Positions 8,882 through 17,065 are shown, counted from the stretch's first letter. The stretch: DNA of 40,540 bases from Lachnospiraceae bacterium (GCA_017513005.1 JAFWDM010000107.1:1-40540); one strand, 5' to 3'. Numbers and translations are program-made. Notes: generated from the sequence alone by a model not told the origin.

Positions 8882-8939
8882 GAAAAAATGCAGGGCATTC
8901 CTTCACATCCGGATCTGTGGGGGCCTGCGGAAAGGTCTG

Positions 8940-8968
8940 TTGAGATAATTCCGCAGGACTGATAAGAT
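8940..8968 (+). promoter_or_regulatory. Promoter of the 29-residue peptide gene
   Basis: TTGAGA (8940-8945), a 17-bp spacer and TAAGAT (8963-8968) lie about 50 bp upstream of the small gene at 9018. Confidence 0.65.
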
Positions 8969-9017
8969 ATAGGAAAGGGCACACAACAGCAAACTGTAAT
9001 CTGAAAAGGAGGAAAAT

Positions 9018-9107
9018 ATGAAACGTATGATCATCGTCGTCACTGCTATTGCGGCCATCACAGCGATCGCGATCACGACCGTTTCCCTGCCGGAAAGATT
9101 TGAGTAA
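9018..9107 (+). CDS. Small single-span membrane peptide (29 aa)
   Basis: The frame encodes MKRMIIVVTAIAAITAIAIT followed by TVSLPERFE. That is two basic residues, about 20 hydrophobic residues, then a short polar acidic tail, the layout of a one-helix membrane peptide. AAGGAGGAAAAT directly before the ATG is one of the best ribosome binding sites in the window. A promoter (8940-8968) and a factor-independent terminator (9161-9203) frame the gene as its own short transcript. I do not recognise a family. It could be a membrane micro-protein or a type I toxin-like peptide. No antisense RNA is evident, though the divergent dehydratase promoter lies 60 bp upstream. Confidence 0.6.
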   Translation: MKRMIIVVTAIAAITAIAITTVSLPERFE

Positions 9108-9160
9108 ACAGACCGCGGGCACAGAGACAGATCAGGAAGAGAAGGGTATAAAGGCAAAAC

Positions 9161-9208
9161 AAAAAAGGCACCCGGCGCGAATCTTTCCGGGTGTCTTTTT
9201 GTTTTTTT
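9161..9208 (+). terminator. Intrinsic terminator
   Basis: GGCACCCGG (9167-9175) pairs with CCGGGTGTC (9187-9195), allowing one G-T pair. The stem is flanked by an A-run upstream and TTTTTGTTTTTTT downstream. It ends the small peptide transcript. The A-run gives the minus strand a short T-run, so it may also stop transcripts from the lysozyme side. Confidence 0.85.
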
Positions 9209-9291
9209 CAGGAAATGCCGGTTTTCGGGAAATGCCGGTTTTCAGGAGATGCCGGTTTTTCAGGAAATATCGGCTTTCAGGATATGCGCCG
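9206..9291. repeat. 17-bp tandem repeat, five copies
   Basis: Units start at 9206, 9223, 9240, 9258 and 9275 with consensus TTTCAGGAAATGCCGGT. The first three are nearly identical and the last two are degenerate. The array fills the space between the terminator and the lysozyme stop codon. Confidence 0.8.
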
Positions 9292-9318
9292 GGTCTGTCC
9301 GCCCGGTATTCTCCGGTA

Positions 9319-10701
9319 TTACTGCATCAGGCCGCTTTTCAGCACGAGGTCGCAGTCGACATTTCCTTTGATGCCGGGGATCCTGCCGCGGGAGGTGAAC
9401 TGCCACAGGTCATACCTGGTGGGCGTCTTGATGGTATTCGCATGGGCCCAGATGTTGGAGCCCGGCTTGTTCGTCCCCCAGTAGGCGTACCAGGTCGAAT
9501 AGCCGTTCAGCTTCGAGAGGTCATAGTAGCTGTTCAGATAGGCCAGGTTGAAGTAGAAGCCCGCCCTGCGGCCGTCCTGCCTGATGGTGCTGCAGAAGGC
9601 CCTGGTCATCTCCGTGATCTGTGACCGCCAGTTGGTCTTTCTGTAGGCTTTTTTCGACATATGGGCCTTCGCCTTGTCCATGGAGTCGTATTCCCAGTCG
9701 AAATAGACGGGAAGGTTGAGCTTGTACCCCTTGAGCAGGTTGAGGACATATTTTGCCTCTTCGACGGCCATCTGCTTTGTGTAGGCGTAGCTGAAGAAGT
9801 AGATTCCGACTTTCAGACCTGCCGCCTTGGCATTTTTTATATTCTGGTAAAAATATTTGTCGGTGTGCAGCTTTCCGTCGAATTTTCCGTATCCGCAGCG
9901 GATAATGACCGCCTTGACGCCGGAATTTCTGACTTTTTTGAAGTCGATGCTGCCCTGCCACTCCGAGATGTCGATCGTATGTGTGTATTTGTTGGAGGCC
10001 AGGGTCGAGGAGATCATCCCAAGGAGCTTTCCGTTCGAATCGAAGCGGTAGGTGTTGTTCCCGATCTTCTGTACGCCTGTCAGCAGCATGCCCAGGTGTC
10101 CTTTTTTGTTGCAGCTCGCATAATATCGGGATCCGGAAACCGTGAACCAGCCGGTCACCATCTTCCCGTCCGACCGGAAGTAGTACCGCCTGCCACTGAT
10201 CTTCCGGAACCCGGTGGCGACTGCGCCCGGATAAGGGCTGGACGAAGGATTCAGGAAATAGTAGGCTGAACCGATCTTTACAAGGCCGGTGAGGATCTGC
10301 CCCTTGCCCTTGGCGCCCTGCACATAACTGGCATAATATTTTTTTCCGCCGGAGGTGAAGAATCCCACCATGAGGTTGCCGTTGGAATCAAAATAATAGA
10401 GCTTCCCGTTGTATCTGACGAAGCCCTTCCGATAGCTGCCGCCTGAAGTCTGCAGGCGGAGCTTCCCGCCGACTGTCTTCCAGGTGGCACTCGAGATGTC
10501 TGCTCCGATCGGTGTGTGTGATTCCGTACTGTCGGTCATGAACGCATCGATTCCGGCAGCTGTCCCCGAAGCCTCTGCCTTTCCTGCGGCGGCACGCTCT
10601 GCGCCGGTCCGCACGGCCGCTTCTGCGGGCATGCAAAAAACACCTGCAGCAAGTGAGAAAAGCAGGAACCAGGTAAGCAGCCTTCTGAGCTGATTTTTCA
10701 T
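9319..10701 (-). CDS. Secreted GH25 lysozyme with cell-wall-binding repeats
   Basis: This 460-residue protein begins with a signal peptide (MKNQLRRLLTWFLLFSLAAG, cleavage near AEA-A). Residues about 75-235 contain repeats of the choline/glucan-binding type, such as KLYYFDSNGNLMVGFF, RYYFRSDGKMVTGWF and TYRFDSNGKLLGM. The C-terminal half is a GH25 muramidase with DISEWQGSIDF (Asp244) and the catalytic YFDWEYDS (Asp335, Glu337). It should hydrolyse the beta-1,4 bond between MurNAc and GlcNAc in peptidoglycan at the cell surface. A GGAGGG box lies just before ATG 10701. It has no holin or phage neighbour, so a housekeeping autolysin or competition role is more likely than a prophage endolysin. 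Confidence 0.92.
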   Translation of the reverse strand: MKNQLRRLLTWFLLFSLAAGVFCMPAEAAVRTGAERAAAGKAEASGTAAGIDAFMTDSTESHTPIGADISSATWKTVGGKLRLQTSGGSYRKGFVRYNGKLYYFDSNGNLMVGFFTSGGKKYYASYVQGAKGKGQILTGLVKIGSAYYFLNPSSSPYPGAVATGFRKISGRRYYFRSDGKMVTGWFTVSGSRYYASCNKKGHLGMLLTGVQKIGNNTYRFDSNGKLLGMISSTLASNKYTHTIDISEWQGSIDFKKVRNSGVKAVIIRCGYGKFDGKLHTDKYFYQNIKNAKAAGLKVGIYFFSYAYTKQMAVEEAKYVLNLLKGYKLNLPVYFDWEYDSMDKAKAHMSKKAYRKTNWRSQITEMTRAFCSTIRQDGRRAGFYFNLAYLNSYYDLSKLNGYSTWYAYWGTNKPGSNIWAHANTIKTPTRYDLWQFTSRGRIPGIKGNVDCDLVLKSGLMQ

Positions 10702-10760
10702 ACACCCTCCGATTCCCCGGGATCCGCACCGGTTTTATACGGCTGCAGACCCCTTTGCGC

Positions 10761-10780
10761 GATCACGAAGTTTCATGATC
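10761..10780. promoter_or_regulatory. Inverted repeat upstream of the lysozyme gene
   Basis: GATCACGAAG and TTTCATGATC form an imperfect palindrome of 20 bp, 60 bp upstream of the lysozyme start. A weak TATAAA-like element lies closer to the gene on the minus strand. It may be an operator; nothing more can be said. Confidence 0.35.
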
Positions 10781-10901
10781 TGTATGCAGTTACAACAATT
10801 TGGTGAAAAGGCTTCTGAGTATATAGGAGTATATAGGAAAAGAAACGATCTGTCCATGAAAAAAATGAGGTTTTTTCGTTTTAGTGTTTTCTTTTTTCGG
10901 C

Positions 10902-10947
10902 AAAAAAAGAACACCAGATCCGGGAAGACTCCTCAGAAGTGGTGCTC
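10902..10947 (-). terminator. Intrinsic terminator of tRNA-Lys
   Basis: On the minus strand GAGCACCA (complement of 10940-10947) pairs with TGGTGTTC (complement of 10909-10916). Seven T residues follow (10902-10908). It starts five bases after the mature tRNA end. Confidence 0.75.
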
Positions 10948-10951
10948 CTCG

Positions 10952-11024
10952 TGCGCCGTCAGGGACTCGAACCCTGGACACCCTGATTAAGAGTCAGGTG
11001 CTCTACCAACTGAGCTAACAGCGC
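10952..11024 (-). tRNA. tRNA-Lys (anticodon CTT)
   Basis: The 73-nt minus-strand sequence folds as a cloverleaf. Acceptor GCGCTGT pairs with ACGGCGC, the D-arm is TTAGCTCAGTTGGTAGAGCA, anticodon stem CCTGA/TCAGG encloses loop CTCTTAA, and the T-loop is GTTCGAGTC. The anticodon CTT reads AAG lysine codons. The 3' end is A73 followed by CGA, so CCA is not encoded and must be added by nucleotidyltransferase. It has its own promoter and terminator. Confidence 0.95.
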
Positions 11025-11071
11025 ATTTTCTGTTTTCGTTCCGGAAGAGCTCTCTCCCGAACGCAAGTGTT

Positions 11072-11100
11072 ATTATATGCGATGAGTTTCAGAAATGCAA
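11072..11100 (-). promoter_or_regulatory. Promoter of tRNA-Lys
   Basis: On the minus strand TTGCAT (complement of 11095-11100), a 17-bp spacer and TATAAT (complement of 11072-11077). A/T tracts just upstream (11105-11142) resemble an UP element, as expected for a stable-RNA gene. Confidence 0.8.
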
Positions 11101-11160
11101 GCACTTTTTTAAAAAAATATAAACTTTTTTAAACCCTTTTTAAAACCTTTCTCAAACTCG

Positions 11161-11169
11161 TGCTATAAT
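11161..11169 (+). promoter_or_regulatory. Extended -10 promoter for tatD
   Basis: TGCTATAAT is a TGn-extended -10 element with a poor -35. It shares the A/T-rich tract with the divergent tRNA-Lys promoter. The predicted start is near 11176. Confidence 0.6.
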
Positions 11170-11194
11170 GGGGAAGATCCTCAGAAACAGCCCC

Positions 11195-11223
11195 GGCGGC
11201 CGGCCTGCTTCCGGCCGGCCGCC
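11195..11223 (+). promoter_or_regulatory. 11-bp perfect GC hairpin in the tatD leader
   Basis: GGCGGCCGGCC (11195-11205) pairs without mismatch with GGCCGGCCGCC (11213-11223) around a 7-nt loop. It is followed by TTGCGGGC rather than a T-run, so it is not an intrinsic terminator. It lies between the predicted transcription start and the tatD ribosome binding site (GGAG, 11255-11258). Confidence 0.65.
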
Positions 11224-11265
11224 TTGCGGGCACACTTGCAGATACAGATGATCCGGAGTATAGGA

Positions 11266-12030
11266 ATGATTTTTGACACACATGCACATTACAATGATGA
11301 ATCTTTTGAGAATGACCGGGAGGAGATCTTTGCCCGGCTATCACAGGCGGGGATCGGCCGGGTAGTCAATATCGCCTCGGATCTGGCGAGCATCGACGAG
11401 TGCCTGGATCTGGCGCACCGGTATCCCTTTATGTACTGCGCGCTGGGGATCCATCCGTCGGACAGTGCGCCTCTGTCGGAGGAGATCCTGGAGGGAATCA
11501 GAAAGAAACTGGCGGACCCGCGCGTGGTGGCAGTCGGCGAGATCGGGCTGGATTACTATTGGGATACGCCGGACAGGGAGATCCAGAGGCACTGGTTTGC
11601 GGCGCAGCTGGACATGGCCCGGGAGGCCTCCATGCCGGTGGTGATCCATTCCAGGGAGGCCGCGCAGGAGACGATGCAGTTCATGAAGGAACACCATGCA
11701 GAGGAAAACGGCGGGGTGGTGCACTGCTACTCCTACAGCCTGGAGCTGGCGCGTGAATTTGTGAAAATGGGCTTCTATATCGGGATCGGCGGCGTCGTCA
11801 CTTTTAAAAATTCCAAAAAGCTGAAGGAGGTCGCGGCGGGGATCCCGATCGAGCATATCGTCCTGGAGACGGACTGCCCCTATCTGGCACCCGTCCCGTT
11901 TCGGGGAAAACGCAACTCCTCCCTCTATCTCCCCTATGTCGCGGAAGCGATCGCCGGGCTCAAGGGCATGGAGACGGAGGAGGTCATCGAGATCACGGAG
12001 AAGAATGCCGAGAGGCTCTACAGACTTTGA
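11266..12030 (+). CDS. tatD: TatD-family metal-dependent hydrolase/DNase
   Basis: This 254-residue TIM-barrel protein starts MIFDTHAHYNDESF, where DTHAH is the first metal-binding motif. Further family landmarks are VGEIGLDYYWD, VVIHSREA, VHCYSYSLE, GGVVTFKN and VLETDCPYLAPVPFRGKRN. TatD enzymes are Mg-dependent 3'-exonucleases/phosphodiesterases in the cytoplasm and act in DNA repair and turnover. ATG 11266 is chosen over the longer frame at 11224 because GGAG lies 7 nt upstream and homology begins at MIFDTH. It is followed 60 bp later by rsmA, a common Bacillota pairing. The leader carries a strong hairpin. Confidence 0.93.
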   Translation: MIFDTHAHYNDESFENDREEIFARLSQAGIGRVVNIASDLASIDECLDLAHRYPFMYCALGIHPSDSAPLSEEILEGIRKKLADPRVVAVGEIGLDYYWDTPDREIQRHWFAAQLDMAREASMPVVIHSREAAQETMQFMKEHHAEENGGVVHCYSYSLELAREFVKMGFYIGIGGVVTFKNSKKLKEVAAGIPIEHIVLETDCPYLAPVPFRGKRNSSLYLPYVAEAIAGLKGMETEEVIEITEKNAERLYRL

Positions 12031-12090
12031 ACCGGATGACAGGGCAGAGACAGATACAATGAAAAATAAGAGAAGGGGAAGGGAACAGAT

Positions 12091-12966
12091 TTGGCAAACT
12101 CTTTGAAACTGACATCCCCCGGGGCCACCCGGGCTTTGCTCGCGCAGTTCGGGATCCGCGCGCGCAAAAAATACGGACAGAATTTCCTGACGGACGCAAA
12201 CATAGTCCGCGGTATCGTAGAGGCGGCGGGCATCGGCGAAGAGGACTGCGTGCTCGAGATCGGGCCCGGGATCGGGACGATGACCCAGGAACTGTCGGAA
12301 GCGGCGGGCCGCGTCATCTGTGTGGAGATCGATGAGAACCTGCGGCCGGTCCTGGCACAGACCCTGGAGGACTGCACGAATGTGACGATCCTCTGGCAGG
12401 ATATCCTCAAAACGGATCTGCGCGCTCTGTCAGAGACCTGGAACGAAGGCAGGCCGCTGAAGGTGGTCGCGAACCTTCCATATTATGTGACTACACCGAT
12501 CCTCCTGCATCTTCTGGAGGAAAAAGGGTGCTTTTCCAGCATCACGGTCATGGTCCAGAAGGAAGTCGCGGACCGGATCTGCGCGGGACCCGGGAGCCGG
12601 GAATACGGGGCGCTTTCTCTTGCGGTGCAGTATTATACCTCCCCGGAGATCGTCCTGAAGGTCCCGCCCTCATGCTTTCTGCCCCGTCCGGCAGTGGAGA
12701 GCGCAGTCCTGTTTCTGCAGGCCTATGAAGAGCCCCCTGTGGACGCGGAGGAGGGCTTCCTCTTTGCCCTGGTCCGCGCATCCTTCAACCAGAGGCGCAA
12801 GACACTGGCAAACGGCCTGTCCCACGGCTTCAGGTACGGCGACAGGACGCTCACGCGCGCCAGGGTGGAGGAGGCACTCGCTGCCATGGGGCTGCCTGCG
12901 GACATCCGGGGCGAGAAGCTGTCGCTGGAGGAGTTCGCGGCGCTCAGCAGGATCCTGGTAAAGTAG
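12091..12966 (+). CDS. rsmA: 16S rRNA (A1518/A1519) dimethyltransferase
   Basis: This 291-residue KsgA/RsmA protein has the family entry KKYGQNFLTD, SAM-binding motif I EIGPGIGTMTQEL, the acidic ICVEIDENL, the catalytic NLPYYVTTPIL, and a C-terminal domain with SCFLPRPAVESAV and RASFNQRRKTLAN. It dimethylates two adjacent adenines in helix 45 of 16S rRNA late in 30S assembly. The start is TTG 12091 with AGGGGAAGGGA upstream. The nearest upstream ATG (12059) is out of frame. It is probably co-transcribed with tatD. Confidence 0.95.
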   Translation: MANSLKLTSPGATRALLAQFGIRARKKYGQNFLTDANIVRGIVEAAGIGEEDCVLEIGPGIGTMTQELSEAAGRVICVEIDENLRPVLAQTLEDCTNVTILWQDILKTDLRALSETWNEGRPLKVVANLPYYVTTPILLHLLEEKGCFSSITVMVQKEVADRICAGPGSREYGALSLAVQYYTSPEIVLKVPPSCFLPRPAVESAVLFLQAYEEPPVDAEEGFLFALVRASFNQRRKTLANGLSHGFRYGDRTLTRARVEEALAAMGLPADIRGEKLSLEEFAALSRILVK

Positions 12967-13070
12967 GCCCGGCACAGCGGTTACAGTTCACTCCCTGTCC
13001 GGGGCGGAATCAAAGCCTCGCATTGCCGTAACGCACAGCGAATCGACCCTGTCTTTTGCGCCTGTGTGCT

Positions 13071-13107
13071 TTGACATGGACTATAGCAGTGTGCTAAACT
13101 TGTTTAG
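13071..13107 (+). promoter_or_regulatory. Promoter with overlapping inverted repeat for the TPR gene
   Basis: TTGACA (13071-13076), an 18-bp spacer and TAAACT (13095-13100). The -10 lies inside CTAAAC-TT-GTTTAG (13094-13107), an inverted repeat positioned to block the promoter if bound. The -10 is weak, so confidence is moderate. Confidence 0.45.
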
Positions 13108-13195
13108 ATATACCTTCGGAATAACAGGTCTGAAAAAATGCCTTTGAACGGCCCGGAAACAAGTGTATGAACGATCCCGGGCGGGAGGATTTGCA

Positions 13196-14608
13196 TTGGA
13201 TAAATATGAACTGAAAGTCAGTATTGATGAGGTTGACCGCCTGATCGATGAGCGGCGGTTCCGGGAGGCCGCTGAGGTCGCCGATACGATCGACTGGACC
13301 AGGGTAAAAAGTGTGCACACGATCTGCAGGGTCAGCGACCTGTACAAGATCAATAAACGGTATGCGGACAGCCGCGATCTGCTGATGATCGCGTATGAAA
13401 AAAATCCCACAAACAGAAAGATCATCTATTCTCTGTGTGAGCTGGAGCTCAAGCTGAATAATTACATCCATGCCCTGCAGCTCTACAACGCTTTTATCAA
13501 TGTAGCGCCCAGGGATTCGGACCGCTACCTTCTGCAGTACAAGCTTTATAAAAAACAGGATGTCAATGTGCGGGAACAGATCGCCGTGCTGGAAGAGTTC
13601 CTGCAGCATGATTTCCGGGAGAGATGGGCCTATGAGCTCGCCACGCTTTACCTGCGGGCGGAGGAGCCGGAGCGCTGTATCGGCCAGTGTGACGAGATCG
13701 TGACATACTTTGGCGACGGACGCTTTGTGATCCGCGCTCTGGAACTGAAAAAATCACTCACACAGCTCACGCCCCAGCAGGAGGAGAGGCTGGAGATCCT
13801 CAAGAGCGGCGGGACGATCGCGCCGCCGGCGCCTGCCCCGGAGGCTGAGGAAGCAGAGAACGGGCAGGACCCGGTCCCTTCGGATGATCAGGAAAAGGAA
13901 AAGAGCGCAGACTCTGCAGAGGCGGAGGGCGCAGCATCCGCCGAAGCAGAGGACACGGTGCCTGCCCGGGAAGAAACAGCCCAGGTATCCGGCGATACAC
14001 GCCCCATGCCTGCCCTGTCCCGTGTCCGCCGGGATGCTGCTGCGGGAAATCCGGCAGCGGTGGAACCTGCGGCAGAGGAGCCGGCGTATGCAGAGCCGGA
14101 TGCCTATGAGAGCGGCAGCGGGGAGACGGATGAAGAGGACGGCGGTGAGCCCGCTGCCACACCCGAGGAATATACGGATGCCCTGCTCCGGGATGTGAAT
14201 ATGGAGGAGACGATCGCCCGGGGCATGCGCGAGATCGATGATTATGACAGTGTGCTGGCCCAGGAGACAAGCGGCCAGTTCACCATGGTCATGGAGGAGG
14301 ACCCGCCGGAGGAGACCCAGGTGGAGGGCCAGCTCGATCTGGAGCAGATCATGTCCGAATGGGAGAAGATCCGCAAAGAGAGCGAACAGCAGCGGCTCGC
14401 CCAGGCGCGCCGCCGTGTGCTCGAGAGATCCGAGGAGGCAAAGCGCCAGCTGTACGGCGAGGATGCCGCCGCGGGTACCGGCCCTGCCGGGGATCCGCAG
14501 GACGGCGGGACGGCAGCCGGCGGACGGGCGTCCGGCAGTACCGGTTCGACCCGGTCCTGGAAACGCGAGGATGTGGAAAAAGGTCTGCGGAAGCAGGCTC
14601 CAAAATAA
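13196..14608 (+). CDS. TPR-containing cytoplasmic protein with acidic disordered linker
   Basis: This is 470 residues from TTG 13196 (LDKYELKVSIDEVD), which has GGGAGG 7 nt upstream. Residues about 1-190 form helical tetratricopeptide-like repeats (FREAAEVADTIDW, YADSRDLLMIAYEKN, YIHALQLYNAFI, ELATLYLRAEEPERCI). Residues about 200-340 are a low-complexity stretch rich in Glu, Ala and Pro. The C-terminal part is conserved-looking and charged (QLDLEQIMSEWEKIRKESEQ, RRRVLERSEEAKRQL), probably coiled coil. There is no signal peptide or membrane segment. It looks like an unnamed scaffold protein known from Lachnospiraceae genomes; the partner is unknown. It precedes glgB by 67 bp. Confidence 0.75.
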   Translation: MDKYELKVSIDEVDRLIDERRFREAAEVADTIDWTRVKSVHTICRVSDLYKINKRYADSRDLLMIAYEKNPTNRKIIYSLCELELKLNNYIHALQLYNAFINVAPRDSDRYLLQYKLYKKQDVNVREQIAVLEEFLQHDFRERWAYELATLYLRAEEPERCIGQCDEIVTYFGDGRFVIRALELKKSLTQLTPQQEERLEILKSGGTIAPPAPAPEAEEAENGQDPVPSDDQEKEKSADSAEAEGAASAEAEDTVPAREETAQVSGDTRPMPALSRVRRDAAAGNPAAVEPAAEEPAYAEPDAYESGSGETDEEDGGEPAATPEEYTDALLRDVNMEETIARGMREIDDYDSVLAQETSGQFTMVMEEDPPEETQVEGQLDLEQIMSEWEKIRKESEQQRLAQARRRVLERSEEAKRQLYGEDAAAGTGPAGDPQDGGTAAGGRASGSTGSTRSWKREDVEKGLRKQAPK

Positions 14609-14675
14609 TAAAAACGGAAAACAGAAAACAGCGTAAACCATATTTCAGCAGGAGAGACCAAGAAAGGGGTTGCTT

Positions 14676-16589
14676 ATGGCTGCAAATGAAAACAGAGTTT
14701 TTGTATCAGAGACGGATGCGTATCTGTTCGGAAACGGTACACACTACGACATCTATAAAAAGCTCGGGGCACACCCCTCGGAGGAGAACGGTGAAAAGGG
14801 CTTTTTCTTTGCCGTCTGGGCGCCGAATGCCAAAGCGGTCCACGTGATCGGCAATTTCAATGGATGGGACGAGGAGAAGAGCCCCATGAAAAAGCTCAAT
14901 GACGGCGGAATCTGGACGCTGTTCATTCCCGGAATCGGCGCGGGCGAGATCTACAAGTACTGCATTACTCCTAAAAAAGGAGAGAAGATCTACAAGGCGG
15001 ATCCTTTCGCCAACGCGTCGGAGCTGCGTCCCGGCACGGCATCAAAGACGGCAGATCTCACGGGTTTCCACTGGACGGACGGCCGCTGGATGAACAAGCG
15101 CGGCAAAAAGAATCCCAACCAGCAGCCCCTCGTGATCTATGAGTGCCACATCGGCTCCTGGATGAAGCACCCCGACGGCGGGGACGGCTTTTATACCTAC
15201 CGGGAGTTTGCGGACCGGATCGTGGAGTACCTGAGGGAGCTTCCCTATACCCATATCGAACTGATCGGTATCTCCGAGCATCCCTTCGACGGGTCCTGGG
15301 GCTACCAGGTGACGGGGTACTATGCGCCGACTTCCCGTTACGGCACTCCCAACGACTTCATGTACATGATCAACAAGCTGCACAATGCCGGCATCGGCGT
15401 CATCCTTGACTGGGTACCCGCCCATTTCTGCCCCGATGCCCACGGACTTGCGAAGTTCGACGGTGAGTGCATCTTTGAAGATCCGGATCCGCGCCGCGGC
15501 GAGCACCCGGACTGGGGCACCCGCATCTTCAACCTGGGCAAGCACGAGGTCAGCAACTTCCTGATCGCCAATGTCTTTTACTGGATCAATGAGTTTCACG
15601 TGGACGGCATCCGCGTCGATGCCGTTGCCTCCATGCTGTATCTCGACTACGGCAAAAAGGACGGCCAGTGGCTCCCCAACAAGTACGGCGGGAACGAAAA
15701 CCTCGATGCCATCGAATTTTTCAAGCATCTCAACTCCGTCATTCATGGCCGTCACCCCGGATTCCTCTCGATCGCAGAGGAATCCACGGCCTGGCCAAAG
15801 ATCACGGCGAAGCCCGAGGACGGTGGTCTGGGCTTTGATTTCAAGTGGAATATGGGCTGGATGCACGATTTCTGCGAGTACATGAAGCTGGATCCCGTCA
15901 TGCGCAAGGGCGACCACAACGGGATGACCTTCGCTATGAGCTACAACAGTGCGGAGAACTACATCCTGCCGCTGTCCCACGATGAAGTCGTCCATCTCAA
16001 GTGCTCCATGGTGGAGAAAATGCCCGGCTACCGCGTGGACAAGTACTCCAACCTCCGCCTGGGCTACACCTTCATGATGGGCCACTGCGGCAAAAAGCTC
16101 CTCTTCATGGGACAGGAGTTCGGCCAGGAGCGCGAGTGGAGCGAAGCGCGCGAGCTCGACTGGTTCCTTCTCTCCGATGAGCAGAACAGAGGTATGAAGT
16201 ACTATGTCTCCAAGCTTCTCGAGATGTACCGGAACTATAAGTGCCTCTATGAGATCGACAACGACTGGGGCGGCTTTGAGTGGATCAATGCCAACGACGC
16301 TGACCGCAGCATCTATTCCTTCCTGCGCAAGGCCCCGTCCAGCCGCAAGGGCCTCGTATTCGTGCTGAACATGACTCCCGTCAAATATGAGGGATACCGC
16401 GTGGGTGTCCCGGTGAAAAAGCGCTACAAGCTCATCCTCAACAGCACGGATAAGCAGTTCGGCGGCTTCGGCGATACCCCTGTGCCGGAGGTCCTCCGTG
16501 CCAGGAAGGGCCTGTGCGACTTCCGCGACCAGTACATCGAGTTCGACCTGCCCGCCTACGGCGGACTGGTATTCGAGTTCCAGTATTGA
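14676..16589 (+). CDS. glgB: 1,4-alpha-glucan branching enzyme
   Basis: This 637-residue GH13 enzyme has an N-terminal CBM48 module (FFFAVWAPNAKAVHVIGNFN, about 45-65), the catalytic barrel and a C-terminal beta domain. Catalytic landmarks are DGIRVDAVASMLY (nucleophile Asp near 314), SIAEEST (acid/base Glu near 368) and PLSHDEVVH (Asp near 436). It transfers an alpha-1,4 chain to a C6 hydroxyl, creating alpha-1,6 branches in glycogen. The architecture and HIELIGISEHPFDGSWGYQ are close to the GH13 subfamily that includes eukaryotic branching enzymes. ATG 14676 follows AAAGGGG at a good distance. No other glg gene is nearby, so its glycogen pathway partners are elsewhere. Confidence 0.95.
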   Translation: MAANENRVFVSETDAYLFGNGTHYDIYKKLGAHPSEENGEKGFFFAVWAPNAKAVHVIGNFNGWDEEKSPMKKLNDGGIWTLFIPGIGAGEIYKYCITPKKGEKIYKADPFANASELRPGTASKTADLTGFHWTDGRWMNKRGKKNPNQQPLVIYECHIGSWMKHPDGGDGFYTYREFADRIVEYLRELPYTHIELIGISEHPFDGSWGYQVTGYYAPTSRYGTPNDFMYMINKLHNAGIGVILDWVPAHFCPDAHGLAKFDGECIFEDPDPRRGEHPDWGTRIFNLGKHEVSNFLIANVFYWINEFHVDGIRVDAVASMLYLDYGKKDGQWLPNKYGGNENLDAIEFFKHLNSVIHGRHPGFLSIAEESTAWPKITAKPEDGGLGFDFKWNMGWMHDFCEYMKLDPVMRKGDHNGMTFAMSYNSAENYILPLSHDEVVHLKCSMVEKMPGYRVDKYSNLRLGYTFMMGHCGKKLLFMGQEFGQEREWSEARELDWFLLSDEQNRGMKYYVSKLLEMYRNYKCLYEIDNDWGGFEWINANDADRSIYSFLRKAPSSRKGLVFVLNMTPVKYEGYRVGVPVKKRYKLILNSTDKQFGGFGDTPVPEVLRARKGLCDFRDQYIEFDLPAYGGLVFEFQY

Positions 16590-16684
16590 GAAAAGCGCAC
16601 CGGTATTGCGGAATGAATCCGGATGCCGGGACAGGTGTTCCGGTCAGGAAGATGTGTTCCGGTTTTGAAAAAGGAGAAACAACC

Positions 16685-17065
16685 ATGGTACTTCACGAAT
16701 CTGCAGAAGACTATTTGGAGACCATACTGATCCTGTATGAGAGGAACGGCCAGGTGCGGTCGATCGACATCGTCAACGAGATGAATTTTTCCAAGCCCAG
16801 TATCAGCATCGCGATGAAAAAGCTCCGGGAGAGCGGTTTCATCCGGATGGATATAAACGGGCTCATCACGCTGACGGACCAGGGAAGGGAAGTTGCTGAA
16901 CGCATCTACTCCCGGCACAAGCTTCTGACGAAGGTGCTCGAGGCGATCGGTGTCGATCCGCAGAAGGCTGCGGAGGAGGCCTGTAAGATCGAGCATGATA
17001 TCGATGATCAGACCTATGAGAAAATAAACGATTTTTATCAGTCTTATCAGAAGAAGAACAGTTAA
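16685..17065 (+). CDS. DtxR/MntR-family metal-dependent regulator
   Basis: This 126-residue regulator has an N-terminal winged helix (VRSIDIVNEMNFSKPSISIA, about 24-43) and a dimerisation/metal domain. Putative metal ligands by alignment with MntR are Asp9, Glu12, His78, Glu103 and His104. MntR Glu99 is replaced by Cys100, which is the residue DtxR/IdeR use. The site is therefore a mix of manganese-type and iron-type residues. There is no SH3-like third domain, as in MntR. ATG 16685 follows AAGGAG by 8 nt. It should repress metal-uptake genes when Mn or Fe is plentiful, but no transporter gene adjoins it. Upstream, GTGTTCCGGT occurs twice 20 bp apart. Confidence 0.88.
   Translation: MVLHESAEDYLETILILYERNGQVRSIDIVNEMNFSKPSISIAMKKLRESGFIRMDINGLITLTDQGREVAERIYSRHKLLTKVLEAIGVDPQKAAEEACKIEHDIDDQTYEKINDFYQSYQKKNS

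Noticed and set aside
9319-10701. GH25 lysozyme as a prophage endolysin
   Set aside because: It has a signal peptide and there is no holin, tail or other phage gene around it.
15042-16085. Minus-strand 347-codon frame opposite glgB
   Set aside because: Shadow of a strongly conserved gene on the plus strand.
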